From NCBI GenBank assembly GCA_019648995.1, contig BLXT01008499.1, positions 1,400,036-1,423,380 on the forward strand: a stretch of DNA of 23,345 nt. Reading direction: 5' to 3'. Below are positions 10,230 through 19,649 of the stretch, in pieces. Below the pieces are notes generated by a model that was given only the letters and a program-made list of their open reading frames with translations, did no database searches and was not told where the DNA came from. Made by a program: the position numbers and the translations under genes. The DNA is from Plakobranchus ocellatus. Taxonomy: Eukaryota > Mollusca > Gastropoda > Plakobranchidae. Positions within the stretch are counted from its first letter, which is position 1, and every line of letters begins with the position of its first letter.

Positions 10230-12270
10230 CTAATAAAAAAAAATTAAAAAAGAATTCATTATTTTCTATTAAGTCCTGTTCAGGTATGATTGGCTTTAAC
10301 TTGCATTTGCTTTGGCTTTTTATGCGTGCATCGCGTGGTTTCATTTAGATATAAGGCACGATCTTAAAATCAAAAGATCTTACAAATTTATCATCACTGA
10401 AAACGATGCTTACAAACGATCCAGGCTCATAACTTCTTTTTGCTAAATCATGCGGTAAATATATATTTTTTTAACTCTGTAATTCATGTGGATACTTAAG
10501 TCTGTTCACTTGTTCGAAAGATACAATTGTAGGCCCCATGTAAGCAAAACTTTCATTGATTATAATATAAAAACAGATAAACTTATTTCTACGACCAGTT
10601 TCTTAGCTCATTTTCAGTCTTGGTTATTTTATCAAGATATATAAGTAAATTATTCCACCTTTTTTAAACTTGACTGGCATTAACATTTAAAACATGATAA
10701 AACAAAAATAAAAAAAGACACTTGACACCAGTGTGAGGTCCATAGCTAAGCTTATTTGCGTCAACACAGGTGAGTAATTCGTTTAATTACATTTTTTTTA
10801 TATAAAATTCGTAGGTCATTCTTTTAGCCTTGGATAAGGAAAAGCAGCCAAGCTATTGCGTTTCTCTTAATTTAAACATCGATACAATTTATAGTAAAAA
10901 TCAACTCCAAGTAAAATAATGCGGTAAAATCGGAGCTTCAATTAGTAATACATAGATCTAAATCAAACAGAATGCTTTGAAGGAGGTCGAAAAGACCCAC
11001 AATGACTGCCAATCTTGTGAAGAATTATTTCTGAACTGTCCTTGTGAATATAGAAATCTCGTTAGCTTTTTAAAAAAGGGAAATAAAAAACATTTAAACG
11101 AAATACAACAAAACAAATTACAGTGACTCACATATTAATAGCGCTATTATTATGCGCAGTCCCCTTCAATTATAAGCCCAGAGCCCTAATAAGTTGTCCG
11201 AAAATTTGAGATGCCCTTAAATTTAAGGTATAATTTGTAATCTATGGATGTGGTGAAGAAGTTCAGCAAGGTCCATGGTTTGCCATTTTTGCAATGAGCA
11301 GAATCAGTTAGACTTGAAATTTGATTATGTTCTGGCCGTTGTTTATTTCAGCGACAGCCAGCCAGACGCCCCAACAGTTGTTGCGTATGTAGCACAAATT
11401 AGAATTGTCATTTTTTTTCTAAATACAAATCTTCTTCAGCTCAGGACACCAGGCTACCCTTATAAATTCAATTCAAGGTTTGCCATTCGTGCAACTAAAA
11501 TTAGAGTCGATTTTCTTACTAGAAAGGACCCGAGGGTGAGCGTATCATGCCTATATACACATTTTTGGGGGCGTCATTGAAACAACTTACATGCGGATGT
11601 AGTAGTGTTGTCTACAAACGTTTACGTAGGTATATTTTAAAATCGAACAGACCTTGGTAATGGAAGATTTCAGGATAGATTGGGAAAAAATAAATGTGGA
11701 CAAACGAATATTTATAAAATCCCATCACCACTTTTCTAAACAAAGAAACTCCATTTTAATATCCTTTTAAACTTATGCTTGCGAAGGTCCGAAACGTTTT
11801 TAAAATCTAATTTCTAAAGAATACCTCTCAATGATGTCTAAAACTTTTTGTAGTACCCAAGATCTCTAGCTTGTCCGCTTTCCTATATTTTTGCTAGGGG
11901 CCAAGAATAGATTTGATTTCTCCTCTATCTTTCAAACACATATAAACTCGAACTCTTATTTCGTAACTTCAGCTGCATACCTAAAACAATAACTAAGGAT
12001 GTCGTTCAGGAACTTTAAAGCTAAAATCAAAGAGAAAAACGATATTTAAAGTTTGGTGCGTAAATTTTGTCTTTCAGAGAAATCTATAAGTCAGCTAGAT
12101 CTAACAAATTAAGTCTGCTAAAGAAATAAAAATAGATTTAGATCTAGATCTAAGCCCATAAACATTGAAGAAAACAAGTAAATTCTAGTTGTAGATCCAT
12201 AATCTTGAATAGTCTAGGAATGTAAATCTAATTGGACTTACATAATTCATTATCCTCATATCATTGATTG
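10230..12270. other. Largely featureless AT-rich region
   Basis: About 2 kb with no recognised gene or tandem repeat. A plus-strand frame at 11275-11580 (101 codons) has an internal acceptor-like CTCAG at 11440 and a GAGG|GTGAGC donor-like site near 11534. Between them TPGYPYKFNSRFAIRATKI faintly recalls the start of a CUB domain, but the usual cysteine and tryptophan are absent. I do not call it a gene. Confidence 0.4.
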
Positions 12271-12775
12271 AAGTAGCCTCAAGCATCACTAGCGGTAAGG
12301 TCGTTTTTCACCAAGTCAATTTCTTTAATTATTAATGTTCGCGTCCACCCGGCCACCGAACGTTTGTGTATATACAAACAATCAAGGTGTATATACGGCA
12401 AATAGTTTGTCCAAAAAGGTCTAGCATAGCAGGTTATTAGGGCCGCAGATCGTCTCTGCACAGCATACCAATTAAAAAGGATTTTGATACAGCAAACAGT
12501 TTTTACTCATTGGAGAATCGTAGCAGGCTATACATAGTTTCTCTACATTAGATTTCTGTAGCAGTTTGGATGGACATAGAATCTTTTCACATATCTACAT
12601 TATTCTGTTGCTGGACCAAAAATGTCAGCCACTTAATTTTACCTCATCTATTCAGAAGCGACGAAAGGCAAAAAAAATCCCGCGAAATGGGCTGTAGTAA
12701 GGGGAAGAGAAAAGACGCGAGACGCACAAAAAGGGAAAGGGAAAGAAAAACAAAAAAGATAAAAAGAGTTGAAGC

Positions 12776-13132
12776 TGGACGGAGTCTCGACTCTTAAATG
12801 CAATTTACCAAAGCACAAGCCTTAGATTATGACGACGTAAAGGGGCACAAATGAAGACATATGATTTGACAGAGGACGGATATCGACACAGGTTCTGAAT
12901 TTCTAAAGGAATGCGAGACTGTCGAAATGTTTACAGTGATGATAAAAAGGTACAAAAACCGATACTTGGAGTTGTCGGAGACCAAGGAGGCTTACAAGAA
13001 CCTACAGGATGCGATTGTACGAGAACAGTTGATCAATGCCTCCGGGATGGTCTGGCAGTGTATGTAAGGGAGAGAGTGTTTCATGACATGTAGAGTATCG
13101 GCAAGGAGGTGGACTTGTTGGCCTGTATATGA
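12776..13132 (+). pseudogene. Ty3/gypsy-type Gag (capsid) relic spread over several frames
   Basis: Ordered fragments match the capsid region of Gag proteins from invertebrate Ty3/gypsy LTR retrotransposons. GRSLDS ends in a stop at 12797. LDYDDVKG lies at 12822-12845, and YDLTEDGYRHRF at 12860-12895 is followed by TGA. ETVEMFTVMIKRY continues into KNLQDAIVREQL within the open frame 12897-13067. LAVYVRERVFHDM then follows in another frame and ends at TAG 13091-13093. VREQL followed about a dozen residues later by a VYVRERVF-like segment is the C-terminal capsid signature of this group. At least three frame changes and several stops make it non-functional. No zinc knuckle, protease or LTR is visible nearby, so it is a fragment. 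It runs head to head with the minus-strand LINE on its right. Confidence 0.78.
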
Positions 13133-13254
13133 ACTCTGTGCGAATAACCACGTAGATCTACGCAACTTGGTGTTTGACCCGTAATAGATTCTGTGCGGTC
13201 ATGTGAACCCGAGAAAAGAGTCAGCGGTAGAAAAAGTGCAGGAGCGCTAAAGAT

Positions 13255-14058
13255 GAGTTCTTCCTCTTTTCTTCTTAAGGTATATTGTGTGAAAGAGACA
13301 ATATCGATCATGCTCCTCCACTCAAAGTTAACCTTATAAAGTTGTATTGCTATCCTTGCCTATTGCCCATGACTTAAGACTTTCAATAACAATTATTCTC
13401 TGACGACCTTTGCTGCTTTTGCTTTCAATCTTTCCAGTGATTGCTAAGTGTTCTAAACCCTTGTGTCGGCAAATATGGCCTGAAAACTGTACTTGTCTCT
13501 GTTTTATGGTTTTAATCAGTGATCGTTTAAGATTAGTCTCTTTCAGTACGAACTCATTGGATTTTTTTTCTATCCTTGATATCCTCATCATTCCTCTGAT
13601 AAATTTTACCTCTACCGCTTCTCTAGTTTTCTCTCTGTTTCCTTATTGTTCGACACTCACGATCGTACAAATGTTTTTCATCACATTTATTTTGGTTTTC
13701 ATCCTTGTTTTTCTATTTGCTAGTATTGGTTTCATTTGTGGAATGAATATTTAGCCATAGTTATTCTTTTATTTTATGTTATCAGGTACCTTGGATATTT
13801 GAATTTTGTAACTTGTTTGATTTGTTGACCTTTGTTAACGAGATTACACTTGGGATTAGGTGCTCATACATTCCGTTCTTTTTTACATGAAAAGATAGGT
13901 ACATTCTTTCGCTCTCTTAAACCACAATGTCTAAAAGTTTTTGGAGTTGTTCAACAGATTCTGTCATTAGAACTGTATCATCTGCGTACCTGAGATTTAT
14001 AAGATTCTCTCTATTTACTTTTAAGCCAGATAGATCGTCAAGTTGAGCACTAATATTT
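13255..14058 (-). pseudogene. LINE reverse transcriptase relic with YADD motif intact
   Basis: Reading leftward on the minus strand, LDDLSGLKVNREN is followed by INLRYADDTVLMTESVEQLQ. The YADD catalytic box is encoded at 13977-13988. TAA then interrupts the frame after LLDIVV. A degenerate palm/thumb stretch follows, including MAKYSFHK near 13750. The final open frame at 13591-13334 holds SLIKTIKQRQVQFSGHICRH, GLEHLAITGKIE and GRQRIIVIESLKSW. That frame is the characteristic C-terminal tail of RTE-like LINE polyproteins. Several frameshifts lie between these blocks. The endonuclease and the N-terminal reverse-transcriptase motifs are missing, and the truncated 5' side meets the tandem array near 14058. 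It differs in sequence from the plus-strand LINE at 5.5-6.1 kb, so two families are present. Inactive. Confidence 0.87.
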
Positions 14059-14059
14059 A

Positions 14060-15110
14060 TAAGTCTTTACACTCTTCATGTATATAGCCTTGGATGTAAA
14101 AATCATCTACGTATCGCGACCTTAGTGCTATCCTGTACCAACTCCATTTTTCTAGTTTCGAGATAATTAGCCCTAAACATATAAACACTGAAGGCTTACC
14201 ACCTAGTAATTCTATTTAGAACCTCACGTAAGATTACAGTATTTACCTATAAAAAAGAGCATTTTAATACCTTTGTGAGCAATCTTTACTGTGTGTTTTT
14301 GTCAATAAATGGAAAAAACCTTTTTTGGAGTAATTAATTACCAACTGTCTTCCGATTTTTCGTAGTGCTTTCTTGTAACAAGTCCAACTGGTAATAAAAT
14401 TGCTTGTGTTTCCCAAATATGACAATGGTACCCTTTCATTCTTTGATCTATTCAAATGAATTTGCTTTTTACCATTGAATCAGTCATTGATAATTTGCAT
14501 TGTGTTGTTTTGTATTATAAACCTATGGGAGTTGTGCACTGTTAATAGACTCTAAGGGAGTTATTCATTTTCGCAATTTTTAGCAGGAAAACTCAGTGCT
14601 TTCTTGTAACAAGTCACATTGGTCCCAATATTTCACCTTTTATTAGCGTATTTATGTTTCCAAAATATAATTCAAAGAAAAGGTTTACCTTTTCACGAGT
14701 AAATCAGCTGCTGGCAATAAAATGTATGCTGTTTTAGTTTTGCAAACCTATAGAAGTTATGCAATGCTACTATACTATAAGACATTTATTTTCCTCTTTT
14801 TTCAGCAGTAAGACTACGTGCTTTTTTATAGAAAGTCACATTCAATTGGTCCTTAGATTACGTGTTCTACATCGTTGTAAAAGGAAACACTATTTGTCAT
14901 GTAAATCAGCCAACATCGCTATTATCAGTACGAATTGTATTATTTTAACATTCTAAATATTGTTATGTTGCGGTGTATGGTTAACACTGTGAATGTAAGG
15001 GAGTAATTTATATACTCATAGCAGAGCTGACCTATAGGGATAGCTTACTCCATGCTTTTCTGTTGCTTGTCACAATAAAGAAAAAAAATACGTATTGTAT
15101 TTTTATATTT
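14060..15110. repeat. Degenerate tandem array, period about 220-240 bp, five units
   Basis: A core word, best preserved as GTGCTTTCTTGTAACAAGTC, occurs at 14125, 14365, 14596, 14818 and 15052, giving spacings of 240, 231, 222 and 234 bp. Other landmarks keep the same register. AAACCTATGGGAGTT near 14520 pairs with AAACCTATAGAAGTT near 14746. GTAAATCAGC near 14700 pairs with GTAAATCAGC near 14901. Identity outside the core is low, so the array is old. The core contains the near-palindrome CTTGT-A-ACAAG. No open frame is conserved between units. The left end abuts the truncated LINE. Confidence 0.8.
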
Positions 15111-15559
15111 TATAAAAGAGAATTTTTAAAAATCAAGAACAGTAGAAAAGATATTATGCAGCAATACCTTTCGTGTCGGTAGTTTGAAAAAATGTTGATG
15201 TATGCCTATAACTTTTTTTTTTATATTTAACATTATATACGTTTGCGTTGATGATACTTTATCACTTTTTTAAAATATTACTGCACCTCGGGTGAAGACA
15301 ACCAATGCTATAGAATTTCTTGATCTTACAAATTATTCAATTTGGTTAATCTCACTACCTTTACGCTTAGGCATTTTTATACGCTTATTTTTTTTAAATT
15401 TTACACTGGCTACGTAGTGGATAGTCACACTACAACATTATCCCGTTTATGGATGACCTCTTAGATTTTTTTCATTTTCACCTACAATTAAGTTTATAGA
15501 GCACAATGAAACATGCTGTCTTGCATTTTATGAAAAAAAAAGGATTTTGAGTGAATTTT
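15111..15559. other. No recognisable feature
   Basis: AT-rich spacer with short poly(T) and poly(A) runs between the tandem array and the piggyBac relic. Confidence 0.5.
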
Positions 15560-15833
15560 TCATGTTTAAAAACTTGCCCGACAAGTTGGGCGCCATGCAT
15601 GGGCGGCCCTGTCAATATGTGAATATACAGTATGAGCTGGAATCGCTTTGTAACCTCAATGACATGAACACTATGACATACGTAAAGAAATATCCAACAC
15701 ATTGGAAGTATAGTTCTGTCGAAAATAGAGAGAGATGTACAATCAAGAATAATAGAAGCAAACAGTAAATGAATGAAAAGAATGATTTAAAAGCATGTGC
15801 GAGCAAATGTAAAGCTGCACAAAAAGGAAAACA

Positions 15834-16839
15834 TTAGTTTTGATGGGTCTCATGGTAGTGGATGAAGCACTTTTCACGCAGATGTGTTGAGGGGCACTTC
15901 GATCATGCTTTCTTGGTGTTGTCTTTGCATTGCCTGCATCTCCTCTGTGTGGGTACGCTGACCAAGTAGTGTCCACCCTCGTCTCTTGCAACTTCACTAG
16001 AGACTGACACCTCCATGGCATCTGGTCGGTTGGTGACCACTGGCCCCCTGTATGTGTGTACATATGAGAGAGCAATGTGCCTCAGGAAACCAAGGTAGTC
16101 GAGGCTTCTCTGCTTGGCTGCAGCTGACTTTCTGTAGACACATAGCGTTGTGTGTGGATGTGTTTAGACAGAACATAAATAATGGCCACCACCATTTCTT
16201 TATGCGGATGTTGACACTGTAGTTGGCGATTTTTTGGTTCATCCGATCTGTTCCACCCATATGCTTGTTGCATTGAATAACAGCATCCGGGCAAGGGACT
16301 TGGGTGTGCCTCTTTTCTGACTGAGAAAATCTCTACACATTTTTCAAGGGGGAGATGCCATGTTTTGTGGAGCAAAGTGCCACAACACTGTTGTCATTCC
16401 AACGCAATAAAATGATGTTTTCGCCGGGGCTTAGAATGTAGTCCATCGAACCTCTCTTCATCGTTTTCATGCTATCCACTCCTTCCAATGGACACTGGTT
16501 CAAACGGTTGGCGTGCAAGGTCCCTGTTGCATCGTAGCATTTGTCCTTTATAGCACTTAAAAGGGCAGGAGATGTAAATAGGTTGTCAAAATACAGACAG
16601 TACTTGTCCTCCTTGGGAAGAACACTGATGAGGTCCATCACAACAGACCCTCCCATGCTCAGATCAGGCTGTGTCTTAACTGTTCCTGCTCCTTGGTAAG
16701 GCTCTGTCAGCACGAGGTACCCATCGGGTGTGTTGAGTCACCACAGCTTGAACCCGTAACAGACGAGCTTGCCACAAATAATTTGTTTTGCCCCATGACG
16801 CCCATAGTAGTATGCCATGGTTTATTCTATCTGTTTCAA
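15834..16839 (-). pseudogene. piggyBac transposase (PGBD/DDE_Tnp_1_7 family), four stops and a frameshift
   Basis: In one minus-strand frame the catalytic core reads in family order: YYYGRHGAKQIICGK, YGFKLW, LNTPDGYLVLTEPY, GGSVVMDLISVLPKE, YFDNLFTSPALLSAI, SEKRHTQVPCPDAV, MGGTDRMNQKIANY and KKWWWPLFMFCLN. The aspartate in FDN (16585-16587) and that in GGTD (16246-16248) match the second and third catalytic positions. At the first position, where the family has Ile-Asp-Glu, it reads Ile-Glu-stop (stop 16822-16824). Further stops lie at 16738-16740, 16333-16335 and 15903-15905. A frameshift near 16137 moves the tail into a frame with LDYLGFLRHIALSYV and a Cys-rich end (CRQC...KCP...CFIHYH) like the C-terminal finger of this family. 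The N-terminal domain is not found. Clearly non-functional. Confidence 0.92.
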
Positions 16840-17245
16840 AAGAATGTAAAGGGCAGGTGGGTGACAAAGCGTACTAAGCTAGAAATGTAAACCTGGACAT
16901 AGTTTCATATAGATCTATAACAGAAATAGAGATGAACATGTATTTAACCCTAGCACCCACCAAATCAGCACAGGTTACATGCACATTATCTGAAATAAAC
17001 AAGAGCAGCTACAAGCACGCACTCCCATGCCAGCCAGTGTCAGGAACCGTTGAACAACCGGGCCCTCTCGTCCATGGTGCCCAACTAGTTGGGTACTACA
17101 ATGTGGTAGCTACCTTCTGTTTTTAAGTAGGAAAATACAAAGTTTGACAAAATATAATGGTTTCCCTTTAAAAAGCAAAGGCTTTAGAATGATAATCTAC
17201 CACATTTTGGTCAAAATAAAATTTAGTCAATAATAGACCACCTAC

Positions 17246-17298
17246 CTTTGATTTTTGTTGTGTCTCGAAAGACCGCATGAAGTTGATGCACCCGCCAT
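17246..17298 (-). other. Possible first coding exon of the piggyBac transposase
   Basis: Inside the transposase-5' end of the element, the minus strand has ATG in a favourable context (AAGATGG) at 17298. It encodes MAGASTSCGLSRHNKNQ and then reaches a strong AAAG|GTAGGT donor at 17246. An upstream exon is plausible because some piggyBac-like elements carry introns. No matching second exon for the N-terminal domain could be found before 16839. Confidence 0.3.
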
Positions 17299-17436
17299 CT
17301 TGGTTTGCTGAACAAGGGGAAGTAACTCTGAGTCACTCTAATTAGTTTCATCTCTTGGTCCTGATATTACCCTAGCATTGTAGTACAAAAACCATTGTTC
17401 CAACATGGTTGTTGTGCTTTGGGGGGCACTTTCAGA

Positions 17437-17476
17437 GTATGCCCAACTTGTTTGGCGCTATGCATCAATGGGTTAA
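17437..17476 (-). repeat. piggyBac terminal repeat with TTAA target site
   Basis: TTAA at 17473-17476 is followed inward (minus strand) by CCCATTGATGCATAGCGCC and then the near-palindrome GCCAAACAAGTTGGGC. The same palindrome type recurs near the opposite end (GCCCGACAAGTTGGGC, 14 of 16 bases identical). Confidence 0.7.
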
Positions 17477-17479
17477 CAC

Positions 17480-18235
17480 TCACGTTTTAAAAAGATAGTC
17501 TAAAAGTTCAACCAACAAAAATATAAGCCTGCTCAACAATCAATTTAGTTTAAAATTCTTTTCACATTCTTTTTGTGATAAAAGCTCTGAATTCAGCATT
17601 ATTGTTCTTCATATTCATAAGGTGCTGGAAACTTTCTTATTTAAAATTCAGTTTAGGAATAAACATTGAAACGTTCAATAAGCAAAATTTATTCTTGAAA
17701 GTAGACAGGACGCTCCTTCATTGGCATTTTGTTTCAAACTCGAAAGATTCAAAATGCATTAGATCAAAAGAAAAATAGCGTAAATTTAAAAAATATTTTT
17801 TGCGTTGCCTTAATCCCATCAGATACACGATAGTGAAAGCTACAAAGTCAAACCCTGTGAACAAAAAAAATGTTTTGTGCTGAATAAGGAGTTCTTATTA
17901 TGTTAGGTTTATGTTTCTACTTGTACTAAGTCACACGTTTATTACACTATTCTTCATCGCATAATGCGGTCAATAGTCAGTGCTAACCTAAACTAAGTGC
18001 CAAGTTTTACTGGTCGATCTATCTAAGTGTTCAAGACCACTAAAACTAAACGAAACAACATCTTTTGTTTAACTGTAACTAATTAAGGTCAAGTCAAATA
18101 ACAATTTGCATTTCATTCAGTAAAAAATATAATAATAAATTCAAAACGTATTTAAATCATAATTATGATTATCACGTTCTACTATATCTGCCATCTGGTT
18201 TGAAAAAGAAGGCTTTGAGGAGTGCATTGATTGGT
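17480..18235. other. No recognisable feature
   Basis: AT-rich spacer to the right of the piggyBac element. No coding motif or tandem repeat was seen. Confidence 0.5.
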
Positions 18236-18237
18236 CG

Positions 18238-18535
18238 AATCAGTTGTTACAAGAAAGCAGTGGGTTGGTGGCAGAGTCTTGGATTTAGTACAAAGTAACA
18301 AACAAGAGCAAGTTCAATCTCTTGAAAATAATTGGGTAAATGGACTTTGTACACAAAAGCATTAACAAGACATAGAAAAAACAGAACTTATTACAACTTG
18401 CGTCTGTGTTCCTTGAAAACAAGGGAATAAATCCTGTTGAAACTATATGTAAAATGTGTATTTTCAACCCGATTTGCGGATAGTAATATTTTCCTTGAAA
18501 GTCCAAAAATGGACTTGGTACAAGATAGCACTAAG
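18238..18535 (+). repeat. Dispersed copies of the 230-bp array core motif, inverted orientation
   Basis: Three copies of the array core occur here on the opposite strand: GTTGTTACAAGAAAGCAGTG at about 18243, ACTTTGTACACAAAAGCATT at about 18344, and ACTTGGTACAAGATAGCACT at about 18513. The third matches the reverse complement of the array unit at 14125 (AGTTGGTACAGGATAGCACT) with two differences in 20. The similarity extends to about 52 bp with roughly ten mismatches. Spacing here is irregular (about 100 and 169 bp). Confidence 0.6.
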
Positions 18536-18639
18536 GTCGCAGTATGTTTGGCGCGTTCTGTGGAAATGCGCGATCGATATTCCCGCAACACTTTCCGAAG
18601 ATTCATAAATGTTCAACACTCCATTGATTGTTGAGCATT

Positions 18640-18999
18640 GTGCTGATCGGTTGATTATGAAGCGATTGTTGTGGATCCATTGAATGTAGATTGTTAAACA
18701 TATAGTAGATGGCGTTCATCTGGATAATTTAAAATGTCGCATTTTCCGATTTTATCCTTACAATTGAGTTGGTACCAGCTGAACGTCCATATCATTTGGT
18801 TGACATTAAATTGAGCGGAGGTTACTTTGATGCATAAAGCGGAACCTGAGCCTGTGAATTAACTGGTATGTAGCCTAGTTTATATTTGGAAACATGTGAT
18901 TGCATGAAGTGATTATTTTTTTTTTACTTTGAAATAGATTTGAAGACGGTGAAAAATTTGATGTGTGCAAGATTTAGTCTTTTTATTTCTTGTATTTCA
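18640..18999. other. No recognisable feature
   Basis: AT-rich. It ends in the pyrimidine-rich tract and TTTCAG acceptor that precede the exon-like segment starting at 19001. Confidence 0.4.
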
Positions 19000-19000
19000 G

Positions 19001-19294
19001 AGATTTTTCCGAGGTTCCGAGATATTTCTACAAAAATGTAAATGTTCTGATGGAAAGTCCAAAACTAAGTTTTTCAAGGAAAGCAATGGCGAAGAAGTGT
19101 ATTTGTTTTTTGAAAGTCCAGATTCTGTGTTGCTAGTGAAAGATTATTAGATAGGACTGTGAAACATTTGAGGCAGCCGGAAGAACAGTCATGCTTAATT
19201 TCGATATTAGATCAAGAAAAGCAATTCTTGTTAATGAACATCCAAGGCATTAAATTGGTTGACGTCCTGGCAATTCTTGAACGATTAAGGCAAG
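19001..19294 (+). pseudogene. Exon-like segment with one frameshift, unknown protein
   Basis: A strong acceptor (pyrimidine tract, then GTATTTCAG) ends at 19000, and a CAAG|GTAAAA donor follows 19294. One frame is open from 19001 to the TAG at 19148-19150 and contains KCKCSDGKSKTKFFKESNGE and VYLFFESPDSVLLV. A second frame, one base over, takes up at about 19141 and runs to the donor with HLRQPEEQSCLISILDQEKQ and LVDVLAILERLRQ. The two halves look like one protein broken by a single small indel near 19140. No family is recognised. Alternatives are a diverged transposon gene or coincidental open frames. Confidence 0.35.
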
Positions 19295-19299
19295 GTAAA

Positions 19300-19570
19300 A
19301 TATCAAATATAAAAAGAAACAATATTGCAAGAACATTTTTTTTAAAATTCAAAAAACAAAGGATTAAAGAAATAATTATGTAGCCAACATTGAAAATACG
19401 AGCATTGACAATAATGAGCAAAAACTGACCAATTTGTATAATCATTTACTCTGACTGTCCACACTTGGCCCATTACCTAACGCCCCTCTTAAATACCTGT
19501 AGGTTTTATCAGTGGCGGTACCGTTGTACAGTTTATAACCATTCCTGCTCACGAGGACTTTGACATCCAC
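19300..19570. other. No recognisable feature
   Basis: AT-rich spacer preceding the purine repeat. Nothing supported. Confidence 0.4.
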
Positions 19571-19648
19571 TGAGAGAGAGAGAGGGGGGGAGATGGGAGA
19601 GGGGAAAAAAGAGAGAGAAAGCGAGAGAGAGGGAAGTAGAGAGAGACA
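19571..19648. repeat. (GA)n purine microsatellite, imperfect
   Basis: GA dinucleotides mixed with G and A runs on the plus strand. Confidence 0.92.
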
Positions 19649-19649
19649 G

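Larger units (their letters stand above)
15560..17476 (-). mobile_element. piggyBac-like DNA transposon, dead, one TTAA end recognisable
   Basis: The element surrounds the transposase pseudogene. Its transposase-5' end lies at the right: reading inward from TTAA (17473-17476) on the minus strand gives CCCATTGATGCATAGCGCC. TTAA followed by a CCC-rich repeat is the standard piggyBac terminus and target site. A palindrome-like motif (GCCCAACTTGTTTGGC and relatives) occurs at about 17440-17456, 17079-17096 and 15574-15594, probably as subterminal repeats. The left end is uncertain. A TTAA occurs at 15566-15569 just outside the last motif, but the terminal CCC repeat is not preserved there. At about 1.9 kb the element is shorter than many intact ones, and the transposase N-terminus seems to be missing. 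Confidence 0.8.

Noticed and set aside
11275-11580. 101-codon plus-strand frame with a faint CUB-like TPGYPYKF segment
   Set aside because: The diagnostic CUB cysteines and tryptophan are absent, and the rest of the frame looks random.
12279-12461. Minus-strand GTGGCCGGGTGG word resembling a tRNA A box
   Set aside because: No B box at the right distance and no cloverleaf can be drawn, so there is no tRNA or SINE head.
15743-16075. 110-codon minus-strand frame over the end of the piggyBac relic
   Set aside because: It is a shadow frame; the family C-terminus with its Cys-rich end reads in another frame.
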